Origin: Thalassorhabdomicrobium marinisediminis
GTDB taxonomy: Bacteria > Pseudomonadota > Alphaproteobacteria > Rhodobacterales > Rhodobacteraceae
Reading direction: 5' to 3'
Assembly (NCBI RefSeq): GCF_003072065.1
Contig: NZ_QCYG01000007.1
Location: forward strand, 186,001-250,000
DNA length: 64,000 nucleotides
Of the stretch, positions 44,465 through 56,119 are shown in pieces (positions within the stretch are counted from its first letter, which is position 1; every line of letters begins with the position of its first letter). The position numbers and the translations under genes were made by a program. The notes beneath the pieces were generated by a model. That model had not been told where the DNA came from, made no database searches, and saw only the letters and a program-made list of their open reading frames with translations.

Positions 44465-44802
44465 TCTGTCGTTTCCTTGGTTTCTGGTTCCAGTGTGGGG
44501 TTGCCGCTCCATCGGGCATCAAGAATGTCGAGTGCGAGGGGGAACGTCTCTGCCATTGGCCGATCAACCGCGTAGGTGTCGGTTAAGGTCTTGGCCTGTT
44601 CTGGGACCATGCCGCCGCCGATCAGGCCAAGCCGGATGGTCTGGACGATATCGGCGTTGGAAAACTGCATGCTGATTGCGCGATTGTAGAGCGCACCAAT
44701 GCCGACGCCTGCGAGGCGCTCAAGCTCAAGGATCATGGCGTCTGTCAGGGCAAAGGTGTGTTCGGTGTCACCAAAGAAGCCTGTGTGGGTGATATCGCTC
44801 AT
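44461..44802 (-). CDS. GTA-gp10-like tail chaperone (TAC_11 family)
   Basis: The 113-residue protein matches the gene-transfer-agent gp10 pattern: FFGDTEHTFALTDAMILELERLAGVGIGALYNR ... DIVQTIRLGLIGGGMVPEQAKTLTDTYAVDRPMAETFPLALDILDARWSG. It is placed between portal and protease-capsid, with ATGA overlaps on both sides. This is far from its usual place between tube and tape measure, so its job in this element is unclear. Confidence 0.78.
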   Translation of the reverse strand: MSDITHTGFFGDTEHTFALTDAMILELERLAGVGIGALYNRAISMQFSNADIVQTIRLGLIGGGMVPEQAKTLTDTYAVDRPMAETFPLALDILDARWSGNPTLEPETKETTE

Positions 44803-46004
44803 TCCGCGTCACCTTCGGTCTGTGCATCGCTCTGATTGGCCGGTGTGGTGATGTGGGGATTGTCCAAGGTGTTGCCGTCTTCGTGGTCGGGCATATTCAG
44901 GCCACGGCGCACCTCATTTCCTGTCATCGCGCCCATGCTGCGATACTGGCCGTAGGCTGTCGCACGGGTTGCATGATCCGTGGACAACAGGTCATCGGTG
45001 TTGAATTCGATGTAGGTTTCGGCTCGTTCTTCTGGCGTCAGCAGAACGCGGCTGTAAGCCCATTCCCAGCTTGCCAGCCACGGCTTCAGGCACAGGGAAT
45101 AGAATTGCCGCATCATCTGTTCTGAGTTGGACCAAGTGCCGCGCGTCAGCTCGAAAAGCATTGTAGGCGGAATGCGGAATACACGGGCAATCTCGCGGAT
45201 TTGTTCAACGCGGTTATCTGCAAACTGTGCATCGGCAAGGGTCATGGAAAGCTGATCGTAAGTCATGCCTTCATCAAGAATTGCGGTGCCGCCTGCGTTC
45301 TGGCCGGAATGGGTATTGAACCAAGAGGCCGCGACTTTCTTCTTGGCCTCTACGTCCATGCTCTTTTCAGATTTGATGATACCGGAAGGCCGCGCACCAT
45401 TGGCAAACAGGCTGGCAATGTGCTTCTCGAATGCGAGGCTCAGGGCAATCGCTTCACGGCCCAGCGTGATCGGGGAAACGCCGCCAAAGGGCTGAACGTG
45501 CAGAATGTCGGTGTAGAGGTGGCGAACCTGTCCACCGTTCTCATAAGAGACAAGATAGACAGGTTCGCCATCGGGTTGCCGCTCTACCTGCACAGCGGCC
45601 GGATCAATCCGGTGCAGTTCAAGCGGCGTCCCTGCTGTGTCCCTCGTGAGTAGCGCAAATCCGCTACCCGTCATCAGGGCATCTGTGGTGACTTGTTCGC
45701 ACAGGTCTTGCGCGCTGGTCCAAGGGTTCGCTTCACCGTGGATCAGACGGAAGGCCGGGTGATCTGCCAAGGCTTCCTTGGTGGTGCGATCATAGACTTT
45801 CACCGGCATGGTGCCAACTGTCTCGGCAATCAGACCCACTGCACAGGAAACGGCTGGCACACGCAACGCCGTGTTCGCTGATACTGTGATCCCCGTAGCT
45901 GTCGGTGCCACACCGAAAAGCCCGAAGGCTTCGGGATCGGTCAGTGAGACTGATTTTGTGTCAGCGGGTTTTGCGCCGAAGAAGGACTTGAGATTGAAGG
46001 CCAT
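44799..46004 (-). CDS. Phage portal protein (HK97 family)
   Basis: The 401-residue protein would form the dodecameric DNA portal. Recognisable segments include VSANTALRVPAVSCAVGLIAETVGTMPVKVYDR near the start, HRIDPAAVQVERQPDGEPVY, and REIARVFRIPPTMLFELTRGTWSNSEQMMRQFYSLCLKPWLASWEWAYSRVLL. The ATG at 46004 is preferred over a GTG at 46013. It is the first gene of the structural operon, directly after a well-formed promoter. Confidence 0.93.
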   Translation of the reverse strand: MAFNLKSFFGAKPADTKSVSLTDPEAFGLFGVAPTATGITVSANTALRVPAVSCAVGLIAETVGTMPVKVYDRTTKEALADHPAFRLIHGEANPWTSAQDLCEQVTTDALMTGSGFALLTRDTAGTPLELHRIDPAAVQVERQPDGEPVYLVSYENGGQVRHLYTDILHVQPFGGVSPITLGREAIALSLAFEKHIASLFANGARPSGIIKSEKSMDVEAKKKVAASWFNTHSGQNAGGTAILDEGMTYDQLSMTLADAQFADNRVEQIREIARVFRIPPTMLFELTRGTWSNSEQMMRQFYSLCLKPWLASWEWAYSRVLLTPEERAETYIEFNTDDLLSTDHATRATAYGQYRSMGAMTGNEVRRGLNMPDHEDGNTLDNPHITTPANQSDAQTEGDAE

Positions 46005-46025
46005 GTGATCCACAGGTTGCTAAGA

Positions 46026-46061
46026 TGTGACATTTATATCACACTTTGGGGCGTCTGTGAA
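46026..46061 (-). promoter_or_regulatory. Promoter with overlapping operator for the structural operon
   Basis: Minus strand: TTCACA (46061-46056) and TATAAA (46038-46033) with a 17-base spacer, start expected near 46026. A dyad TGTGA-N8-TCACA (46026-46043) straddles the -10 box. The portal ATG follows after about 20 bases. The dyad is a probable repressor or activator site. Confidence 0.65.
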
Positions 46062-46177
46062 TCCCTCATTTTTGTCGCCACGCCTATAGCAACGGCCACC
46101 GGAACCAGCCTTGCAGTTCAACGCTCAGAACCGTTAGCTTACAACGCGCACCATCTAACATTGGGGTTATTCAGATC

Positions 46178-46402
46178 ATGGAATTAAGATGGCCGATCAA
46201 TCTGGTTGGGATCGAGACTGACATAGAAGGCGATGTAGTCACCAAGGATGGTGAATACTTGGGACGCTGGCATTTTGATGAGAACGATGAGCCCTACTTC
46301 ACCCCGGACGGTGAAAGCGACTACCTATTTTTCCACCCGTTTGTCCCGATGCTATGCAAGAAAATATTGGAATGGCATGAGGCCAAAGAACAGCAAAGTT
46401 AG
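46178..46402 (+). CDS. 74-residue element protein on the opposite strand (moron candidate)
   Basis: The only convincing + strand gene in the element, between portal promoter and integrase. The acidic, aromatic-rich product (MELRWPINLVGIETDIEGD, then YLGRWHFDENDEPYFTPDGE and FHPFVPMLCKKILEWHEAK) looks like a folded protein but matches no family I know. The ribosome site is weak. Small acidic proteins in this position of phage genomes are often accessory genes such as host-interaction or anti-defence factors; that is only inference. Confidence 0.55.
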   Translation: MELRWPINLVGIETDIEGDVVTKDGEYLGRWHFDENDEPYFTPDGESDYLFFHPFVPMLCKKILEWHEAKEQQS

Positions 46403-46415
46403 CCTATAATGGACG

Positions 46416-47978
46416 TTAAGCGTTCAGCTTGAAGCTCGGCAACCGCTCGATCGCGTCCCTCTTCGTCTTAAGCGTCACGTCGCCGTAGCTGTCACCGGCT
46501 GTCTTACCTGCGTGGCCCTGTATCGCGTCCACTACCCGATCAGAGATTGCCAGTTCGCGGCACGTTGTCTTGAGCCTATGCCGCCAAGCGTGGTTTGGCT
46601 GTATCCCTTCCGGCGTCAGCTTGCTCTTGGTCAGCCACGATGCGAGCTGGTTCGAGATACGCACGGCTTTCGTGGCATATTCTGCGGGGTTCTTGCCGCC
46701 GTGAAACAACGGTCCAGTCTCAGCGGCCTGCACAAAGTCGGCAAACCCTTCGGCGATGATCTGTGAGTGCAACGGAATGTCACGGTATCCACCAGCTTTG
46801 ACCGTGCCTGCGTCTGGCGTGATCCGGGCGATCCACATTCCGTCTTCGTGCCGGATATCCTCTTTGCGTAGCTGTGTGATCTCTGACACTCGTGCGCCTG
46901 TGAACGCACAGATGATCGGCACCCATCGCTTTGCGGCCACCAGCGCGGGCTTCTCACGCACATAGCCGTTCACGTCTGCATTGGGTTCATAGGACCGAGA
47001 CGCCTTCAGCACCTTGACCGCTTCAGCATCGGTGTAGCCACGTTCCCGATTGAACACCCTGCGCGGCTTCGGCTGCTTTACGGTAAGCGCGGGGTTCTCT
47101 GGTATCTGATCGTTATCGACTGCCCACTGCAACAAGGTCCGGACTGTGGACAGGTAAACGTCGCTGACAGTCTTGGCACTCAGGGTCTTCATCAGGTGAT
47201 CACGCCACGCCAGAACGTCTTTCTTGGTGATTTTAGCGGCGTTGTCGTGCCGTAAGAATTTGCGCAGGTTCTCAATCGCTGCACCTTGACGCCTACCGCC
47301 GTCTTTCATGAAACCGGCGCTCTGGCGCGTGTGCACGTAGTCGGCCCAAAGCTTCTTGATACTGACGTGCTGCGCAGGCTCTTCGGGCGGCTCTGCGTTC
47401 ACGAGGATCGGCGCGGTGGGCGTGCCGGTGAAGTCACCTTCGTCGCGCTCTAAGACGCGTTCTAGGGCTTCATACTCGGCGCTACACAGCGCACGGGCGG
47501 CAATACGCCATTCGTCGCTGCCCTTCTCAGCGTCGAAGTTCCCTGCCCTGCGGAATTTCTCAAGTTCATTGCCAACAAGCGCGTCAAGCTCTTCGGTGCT
47601 GGCGCGGCCTGCTATGGCATCCCGAAGGCGCTGCACGAGAACATCATCAATGCCGCCAGATTGCGCCCAGCGTGGATCGTGGCGCAATTCATCGTCGAAG
47701 GCTAAGCGCCGGTTGTAGTGCGCCACGGCCATTTGGTCAGCGGCCAAAGGGTAGCGCGGCACGTCTGCCACATTGCCAGATTTGCGTTCAGCTTCCCCGA
47801 TCTGGATTTGAAGCTGTGCAACAGCACCCGGCAACAGTTTGAGCGCTTGTCGGTAGTCACCGCCTAGCGGGGTCCGAAGTTCAGACTTGCCAACGATTCC
47901 ACGCAGATCTTTCGGCACCACCAGCCGCGCGTGATATCGTCCAGAACGATTGATCAGGTGTCGGACTTTTCCGGCCAT
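46416..47978 (-). CDS. int: Tyrosine-type site-specific integrase
   Basis: The 520-residue phage integrase has a basic N-terminal arm-binding region (KVRHLINRSGRYHARLVVPKDLRGIVGKSELRTPLG), a SAM-like core-binding domain and the catalytic domain. Catalytic residues seen are Arg in CAFTGARVSEITQL, H463 and R466 (NHAWRHRL), H489 (IQGHAGK) and Y498 (GDSYGDV). It lies about 90 bases from the tRNA-Val attachment site, the normal place for such an enzyme. No excisionase gene was recognised. Confidence 0.95.
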   Translation of the reverse strand: MAGKVRHLINRSGRYHARLVVPKDLRGIVGKSELRTPLGGDYRQALKLLPGAVAQLQIQIGEAERKSGNVADVPRYPLAADQMAVAHYNRRLAFDDELRHDPRWAQSGGIDDVLVQRLRDAIAGRASTEELDALVGNELEKFRRAGNFDAEKGSDEWRIAARALCSAEYEALERVLERDEGDFTGTPTAPILVNAEPPEEPAQHVSIKKLWADYVHTRQSAGFMKDGGRRQGAAIENLRKFLRHDNAAKITKKDVLAWRDHLMKTLSAKTVSDVYLSTVRTLLQWAVDNDQIPENPALTVKQPKPRRVFNRERGYTDAEAVKVLKASRSYEPNADVNGYVREKPALVAAKRWVPIICAFTGARVSEITQLRKEDIRHEDGMWIARITPDAGTVKAGGYRDIPLHSQIIAEGFADFVQAAETGPLFHGGKNPAEYATKAVRISNQLASWLTKSKLTPEGIQPNHAWRHRLKTTCRELAISDRVVDAIQGHAGKTAGDSYGDVTLKTKRDAIERLPSFKLNA

Positions 47979-48067
47979 GCTCTTCCCCGTTTGTAACCAA
48001 AGTTGTAACCATCAAACGGACGTAGAGCCTTGCTTGCAAGGGTTTTCTTTTATTTCAAGGGGATAGG

Positions 48068-48091
48068 ATGGTGGGTGATAAGAGATTTGAA
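48068..48091 (-). repeat. Right attachment site (attR), 24-bp core
   Basis: Identical to 31228-31251. It covers the CCA, acceptor strand and T arm of tRNA-Val(CAC), which stays intact on this side. Confidence 0.95.
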
Positions 48092-48143
48092 CTCCTGACA
48101 TCTTCGATGTGAACGAAGCGCTCTACCACTGAGCTAATCACCC
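48069..48143 (-). tRNA. tRNA-Val (CAC), integration target
   Basis: Minus strand: acceptor GGGTGAT/ATCACCC, anticodon arm CTTCG-TTCACAT-CGAAG giving CAC, T arm AGGAG-TTCAAAT-CTCTT with a wobble, discriminator A, CCA encoded; 75 bases. The element sits at its 3' end. Confidence 0.97.
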
Positions 48144-48163
48144 ATCCGGGGGGTCAAATACCC

Positions 48164-48655
48164 CTAGTCGGCGGCTTGTGCAAGTGGGTCTTTTTCCGAT
48201 CCGGCCACAGATTTCGGATGCCGGACCTTGACGGTGATCACCGTGGCGTTCGCCACGTCCTTCACCCGCTTGACCATGACCTTGCCGAGCGGCGGCACGG
48301 TAAGCTCTTCGCCCGCCGCAAGGCTGCGCCCCATGACCGCCAACATGGCTTCCACCACAGGTTTGACGTCCTTCTTTTTCAGCCCGGTTTCCGCGACGAC
48401 GCGGTCGATAAGCTCGGGCTTCTTGATCGGGGCCTGGGCAAGGGTCGGGGTTACGTCCTCGACGACCGTGGTCGCAGGTGCCGAAGGCGCGGAGCGCGGG
48501 ACGACCTTTGCCGCGGCCGGTTTCGCCGGGGTGGTCGCGGTGGGTGCCGGACTGGCGGCCTTGGGCGCGGTGGTCGATTTCGCGGTGGTCTTTTTCGCGG
48601 TTGTCGACTTCGCAGTCGTCGATGTCGCGGTTGTCTTACGGCTCCGGGTTGCCAT
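48164..48655 (-). CDS. HU/IHF-family DNA-binding protein with Ala/Thr/Lys-rich tail
   Basis: The 163-residue protein joins a low-complexity basic N terminus (repeats of TTAKSTTAKKTTAKST) to an HU-like domain (about 85-150: KKPELIDRVVAETGLKKKDVKPVVEAMLAVMGRSLAAGEELTVPPLGKVMVKR). The N-terminal repeats resemble histone H1-like tails. The ATG at 48655 follows GGGAGGATGCG; upstream in-frame codons are not protein-like. It probably compacts or organises the nucleoid. Confidence 0.85.
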   Translation of the reverse strand: MATRSRKTTATSTTAKSTTAKKTTAKSTTAPKAASPAPTATTPAKPAAAKVVPRSAPSAPATTVVEDVTPTLAQAPIKKPELIDRVVAETGLKKKDVKPVVEAMLAVMGRSLAAGEELTVPPLGKVMVKRVKDVANATVITVKVRHPKSVAGSEKDPLAQAAD

Positions 48656-48838
48656 CGCATCCTCCCATTCGGGCGCTGAATTGTGCGCGTTTGCGAAACA
48701 ATAGCGGCACAATTGCCGCTTTCCCACGGAAAACTCACAGAAACTTGTAGCCTGATGCATTCGCGCTATGTTTGGCCTTGTCGGAGGAAAAATCATACCT
48801 TCGGCATCGAAAATCTGTACTTGACCTGGGGGTTACCT

Positions 48839-49030
48839 ATGAAAAAGACGTCCCTTCTCGCCGCGAGTTTCTTCGCAGTTTCGACCATGACCGCCACGGC
48901 AGGCGGCCTGAGCGCGCCGGTCATGGAGCCGGTGGTCATCGTCGAAGAAGTGGAAACCGCATCCGACACCAGTGGGCTTTTGCAGTGGATGATTCTTGCT
49001 GCGGTCATCGTTGCTGCCACAGCGAACTGA
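48839..49030 (+). CDS. Small exported or membrane protein
   Basis: The 63-residue product has a signal peptide (MKKTSLLAASFFAVSTMTATAGG) and a C-terminal hydrophobic helix (LLQWMILAAVIVAATAN). The middle is acidic (VVIVEEVETASD). No family was recognised. The ATG is the first after a GGGGTTACC stretch, and a strong terminator follows, so it is a separate unit between HU and lon. Confidence 0.7.
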   Translation: MKKTSLLAASFFAVSTMTATAGGLSAPVMEPVVIVEEVETASDTSGLLQWMILAAVIVAATAN

Positions 49031-49051
49031 TCCACGACCCATCGACAACGA

Positions 49052-49087
49052 AAAGGACGCCGAAGTTGCCTTCGGCGTCCTTTCTTG
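49052..49087. terminator. Strong bidirectional terminator
   Basis: AAAGGACGCCGAA (49052-49064) pairs perfectly with TTCGGCGTCCTTT (49071-49083) around GTTGCC, with T-rich and A-rich flanks. It serves the small exported protein and the convergent lon gene. Confidence 0.95.
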
Positions 49088-49120
49088 TTTCAGCGACCTG
49101 CGGCGCACCGCAGACGGGGG

Positions 49121-51547
49121 TCAGTGGGTGACGGCCCCTGCCCCATCGTCAGAGCCCTTGCGCAAGGCGGCTTCCGCCGCTGCGGCGTCTTCCGCTTCCT
49201 GATCCCATTCGATGGGCTCGGGCTTTTTGGTCAGCGCATGCTCCAGAACCTCCGAGGCATGGGTCACGGGGATGATCTCCAGACCTTCCTTCACGTTGTC
49301 GGGAATGTCCGCCAGATCCTTCACGTTCTCCTCGGGGATCAGGACCGTCTTGATCCCGCCCCGCAGCGCGGCGAGCAGCTTTTCCTTCAGCCCGCCGATG
49401 GGCATGGCGTTCCCGCGCAGTGAAACCTCACCGGTCATGGCGATGTCCTTGCGCACCGGAATTCCAGTCAGGACCGACACGATGGCCGTGGTCATGGCCA
49501 GACCCGCCGAGGGACCATCCTTGGGCGTGGCACCGTCGGGGACGTGCACGTGGATGTCGAGCTTGTCGAACTTCGGCGGCTTCACCCCGATCTCCGGCGC
49601 GATGGAGCGCACGTAGCTCGAAGCTGCGTCGATGCTCTCTTTCATCACGTCGCCCAGCTTGCCGGTGGTCTTCATCCGACCCTTGCCCGGCAGGCGCAGC
49701 GCTTCGATGTTGAGCAATTCGCCCCCGACCGAGGTATAGGCCAGCCCGGTGACGACACCCACCTGATCCTTTTCTTCGGCCAGTCCGAACCGGTGCTTCT
49801 TGACGCCCAGGAAATCCTCGATGTTGTCCTCGGTGACGATGACGGTCTCGGCTTCCTTCTTGACGATCTTGGTCACCGCCTTGCGGGCCACCTTGGCGAT
49901 TTCACGCTCGAGGTTCCGCACCCCGGCTTCGCGGGTGTAGTAGCGGATGATCGCGGTCAGCGCGCTGTCGTCCAGCGTGAATTCGCTGGCCTTCAAGCCG
50001 TGGTTCTTCATCACCTTGCCCAGCAGGTGCTGCTTGGCAATCTCTCGCTTTTCGTCCTCGGTGTAGCCTGACAGCGGGATGATCTCCATCCGGTCCAGAA
50101 GCGGGCCGGGCATGTTGTAAGAGTTCGACGTCGTCAGGAACATCACGTTCGACAGATCGTATTCCACCTCAAGGTAGTGATCGACGAAGGTGCCGTTCTG
50201 CTCGGGGTCCAGCACTTCGAGCATGGCGGACGCCGGGTCGCCCCGGAAGTCCTGACCCATCTTGTCGATTTCATCGAGCAGGATCAGCGGGTTCGTCGTC
50301 TTGGCCTTCTTGAGCGCCTGAATGATCTTGCCGGGCATGGAGCCGATATAGGTCCGGCGGTGGCCGCGAATCTCGCTCTCGTCACGCACCCCACCCAGAG
50401 AAATGCGGATGAACTCACGCCCCGTCGCCTCGGCCACGGACTTCCCGAGCGAGGTTTTACCCACACCTGGAGGGCCGACAAGGCACATGATCGGGCCTTT
50501 CAGCTTCTTGCTGCGCTGCTGCACGGCAAGGTATTCGACGATGCGTTCCTTGACCTTTTCCAGACCGTAGTGGTCGTTGTCGAGGATCTCTTCCGCGCGG
50601 CCAAGGTCCTTTTTGGTGCGCGATTTCTTGCCCCACGGGATCGACAGGATCCAGTCGAGGTAGTTGCGCACGACGGTGGCCTCGGCGGACATGGGCGACA
50701 TGTTCTTGAGCTTTTTCAGCTCGCCATCGACCTTTTCCTGCGCTTCCTTGCTCAGCTTGGTCTCGGCGATGCGGGCCTCAAGCTCGGCCACTTCGCCTTC
50801 GCCCTCTTCGCCGTCGCCCAGCTCCTTCTGAATGGCTTTCATCTGCTCATTCAGATAGTATTCACGCTGGGTGCGCTCCATCTGGGACTTCACGCGGGTC
50901 TTGATCTTTTTCTCGACCTGCAGCACCGACATTTCGCCCTGCATCAGGCCATAGACCTTCTCAAGCCGTTCGGAGACGGACAGCGTTTCCAGAAGATCCT
51001 GACGCTGGTTGACCTCGATCCCGAGGTGTCCGGCGACCAGATCGGCCAGCTTCGCAGGCTCGTCGGCTTCGGACACGGCGGCCAGAGCCTCTTCGGGGAC
51101 GTTCTTCTTGACCTTGGCGTAGCGGGTGAACTCGGTGGCGACGGACCGGGTCAGCGCCTCGATCGTCGACATGTCGCCGGGCATCTCGGTCAGATATTCG
51201 GCCGAGGCCTCGAAGAACTTGTCGTTCTCGTGGAATTCGGTGATCCGCACACGGGAAATCCCCTCAACCAGCACTTTCACGGTGCCGTCGGGCAGCTTCA
51301 GCAGTTGCAGCACATTGGCCAGCACCCCGGCCTTGTAGATGCCGGATTCGTCAGGGTCGTCCACGGCCGGGTCGATCTGGCTTGACAGCAGGATCTGCTT
51401 GTCGTCCTGCATCACCTCTTCCAGCGCGCTGACGGATTTTTCACGGCCCACGAACAGCGGCACGATCATGTGGGGGAACACCACGATGTCGCGCAACGGC
51501 AGAACGGGGTAGGATGAACTCAGAGGTTCGCGGTTGATGTCAGACAT
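49121..51547 (-). CDS. lon: ATP-dependent protease La
   Basis: The 808-residue cytoplasmic AAA+ serine protease degrades misfolded and regulatory proteins. Domains in order are the LON substrate domain ([26 protein letters not shown]), a coiled region, AAA+ module with Walker [14 protein letters not shown] and Walker [11 protein letters not shown], and the protease domain with nucleophile Ser in [14 protein letters not shown] and the catalytic Lys in [10 protein letters not shown]. The ATG at 51547 follows GGAAAAGAGC. Length is standard. Confidence 0.98.
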   Translation of the reverse strand: MSDINREPLSSSYPVLPLRDIVVFPHMIVPLFVGREKSVSALEEVMQDDKQILLSSQIDPAVDDPDESGIYKAGVLANVLQLLKLPDGTVKVLVEGISRVRITEFHENDKFFEASAEYLTEMPGDMSTIEALTRSVATEFTRYAKVKKNVPEEALAAVSEADEPAKLADLVAGHLGIEVNQRQDLLETLSVSERLEKVYGLMQGEMSVLQVEKKIKTRVKSQMERTQREYYLNEQMKAIQKELGDGEEGEGEVAELEARIAETKLSKEAQEKVDGELKKLKNMSPMSAEATVVRNYLDWILSIPWGKKSRTKKDLGRAEEILDNDHYGLEKVKERIVEYLAVQQRSKKLKGPIMCLVGPPGVGKTSLGKSVAEATGREFIRISLGGVRDESEIRGHRRTYIGSMPGKIIQALKKAKTTNPLILLDEIDKMGQDFRGDPASAMLEVLDPEQNGTFVDHYLEVEYDLSNVMFLTTSNSYNMPGPLLDRMEIIPLSGYTEDEKREIAKQHLLGKVMKNHGLKASEFTLDDSALTAIIRYYTREAGVRNLEREIAKVARKAVTKIVKKEAETVIVTEDNIEDFLGVKKHRFGLAEEKDQVGVVTGLAYTSVGGELLNIEALRLPGKGRMKTTGKLGDVMKESIDAASSYVRSIAPEIGVKPPKFDKLDIHVHVPDGATPKDGPSAGLAMTTAIVSVLTGIPVRKDIAMTGEVSLRGNAMPIGGLKEKLLAALRGGIKTVLIPEENVKDLADIPDNVKEGLEIIPVTHASEVLEHALTKKPEPIEWDQEAEDAAAAEAALRKGSDDGAGAVTH

Positions 51548-51783
51548 GCTCTTTTCCTTTATTGGCAAGCTGGCGGGTCCCTCTTTGAGGCAACGACACC
51601 AGCTCCGGTCTTTCGGTTACTAGATGTGGGGGGTCTTTCGCCCGCTTTCAACCAGTTGTCCGGGATTGACAGTCATGGTGCCTGTGTGGGCCGCCTGCTG
51701 CAAGGCAGCATTCTGTCAAATGTGGGGATAACGCGAAAAATGCAACCTGTAACCGCCCATCGCCTGCGGATTTGGCGGCGATG

Positions 51784-54953
<3,170 letters not shown>

Positions 54954-55049
54954 GTGGTGCGGTCGGGGTCCAAATCGTCGCACGCGCGGACCTTTACGCC
55001 TGTGCGGCTAATCCCTATATGTTCTGTCAGGAATTAAGGAAGCACTGTC

Positions 55050-55412
55050 ATGAATGACCAATCCGCGCCTATGGAAGGCACTCCGATGATCCAGCCGTCA
55101 AGCACGGATCACCCGCTTTACGACAATATCGTCGAAGCCTGTCGCACGGTTTACGACCCTGAAATTCCAGTGAATATCCATGATCTGGGATTGATTTACA
55201 CCATCGACATCAATGAAGAAAGCGACGTCAAGGTTCTGATGTCACTGACCGCCCCGGGCTGTCCGGTCGCCGGTGAGATGCCGGGCTGGGTGGCCGAAGC
55301 GATCGAGCCTTTACCGGGGGTGAAGTCCGTTGACGTCGAACTGGTGTGGGAGCCGCAGTGGGGCATGGACATGATGTCCGACGAAGCCCGCCTTGAACTG
55401 GGCTTCATGTAG
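55050..55412 (+). CDS. SufT/MIP18-family Fe-S assembly protein (DUF59)
   Basis: The 120-residue protein belongs to the MIP18/DUF59 family that helps mature Fe-S proteins. Key segment: VEACRTVYDPEIPVNIHDLGLIYTIDINEESDVKVLMSLTAPGCPVAGEMP, whose Cys is the conserved residue, ending VELVWEPQWGMDMMSDEARLELGFM. AAGGAAGCACTGTC precedes the ATG; a later ATG (residue 8 or 13) is possible. Another Fe-S gene lies 1.4 kb downstream. Confidence 0.88.
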   Translation: MNDQSAPMEGTPMIQPSSTDHPLYDNIVEACRTVYDPEIPVNIHDLGLIYTIDINEESDVKVLMSLTAPGCPVAGEMPGWVAEAIEPLPGVKSVDVELVWEPQWGMDMMSDEARLELGFM

Positions 55413-55476
55413 GCAAGCCAGATGACTTGCTTTTGCCGTCTGAAAGCGATATAGCTTGCCTGATAGAGGAGGCAAG

Positions 55477-56073
55477 ATGTCGATCTGCGTGCTCACAGGT
55501 GATATCGTCGGATCGACCGACCTGCCCGCTGCGCAACGGCGACAGGTGATGGCGATTCTGGAAGATACATATGGACTGATAGCCCGCGACGGTGCGGGCT
55601 TTTTTGACACCTACCGGGGCGACGGCTGGCAGATGGCGTTCGACCGCCCCGCCCTCGCCCTGCGCCTTGCCCTGTTCATCCGGGCCAGCTTGAAAGAGGC
55701 TGCCGATACCTTCGAGACCCGCGTGGCCATGGCCACAGGGGACGGAATTATCTCCTCTCTCGATCTGCAGTCCGCGCCGTTCATTGCCTCGGGCCGCGCG
55801 TTGGATGCCATGCCGCGCGACGTTCTTTTCGCCCATGCGGACGGCGGTGCGCTCCATGGGGCGGCCCTGCTCGCCGATCACATCAGCCAAGGCTGGACGC
55901 AAGCACAGGCCCGCGCGATCCGGCCCTTCCTGCACCCCGCCGCGACCGTAACCCAAAAGGACGTGGCCGAGGCCACCGGCGTCACCCGCCAAGCCATCGG
56001 TCAGGCGTTGGAGGCGGCGGGCTATGGTCCGATCTCGAAAGCGCTGTCCGCCATCGAAGAGCAAGCAGAATGA
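55477..56073 (+). CDS. SatD-like protein with C-terminal helix-turn-helix
   Basis: The 198-residue protein starts ICVLTGDIVGSTDLPAAQRR and continues FFDTYRGDGWQMAFDRPALALRLALFI, the pattern of SatD-family proteins, distantly like class III nucleotidyl cyclases. The C-terminal 40 residues look like a helix-turn-helix (VTQKDVAEATGVTRQAIGQALEAAGYGPI). GAGGAGGCAAG is a strong ribosome site for ATG 55477. A DUF3307 membrane gene follows 46 bases later, an association I know from sat-type operons. Activity unknown; DNA binding or nucleotide sensing are both possible. Confidence 0.65.
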   Translation: MSICVLTGDIVGSTDLPAAQRRQVMAILEDTYGLIARDGAGFFDTYRGDGWQMAFDRPALALRLALFIRASLKEAADTFETRVAMATGDGIISSLDLQSAPFIASGRALDAMPRDVLFAHADGGALHGAALLADHISQGWTQAQARAIRPFLHPAATVTQKDVAEATGVTRQAIGQALEAAGYGPISKALSAIEEQAE

Positions 56074-56119
56074 CTTTCCAATCCATAATGCAAGCACAAG
56101 ACCTTGCGAAGGCGCACCC

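Larger units (their letters stand above)
31228..48091. mobile_element. Phage-related element integrated in tRNA-Val(CAC), about 16.8 kb
   Basis: A perfect 24-bp direct repeat bounds the element (31228-31251 and 48068-48091). The right copy is the 3' end of tRNA-Val(CAC). A tyrosine integrase gene lies just inside the right end. The interior has 11 recognisable head, packaging or tail genes on the minus strand, several unrecognised proteins and a repeat-rich non-coding region. Base composition is lower in GC than the flanks. No tail-tube, baseplate, fibre, lysis, CI-like repressor or excisionase gene is apparent. It may be a decayed siphovirus prophage or a capsid-encoding satellite. Confidence 0.9.

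Noticed and set aside
35205-46004. Gene transfer agent (RcGTA-type) cluster
   Set aside because: Integrase and att repeats are present, gene order differs and many GTA tail genes are absent; only the chaperones and general HK97-type genes resemble GTA.
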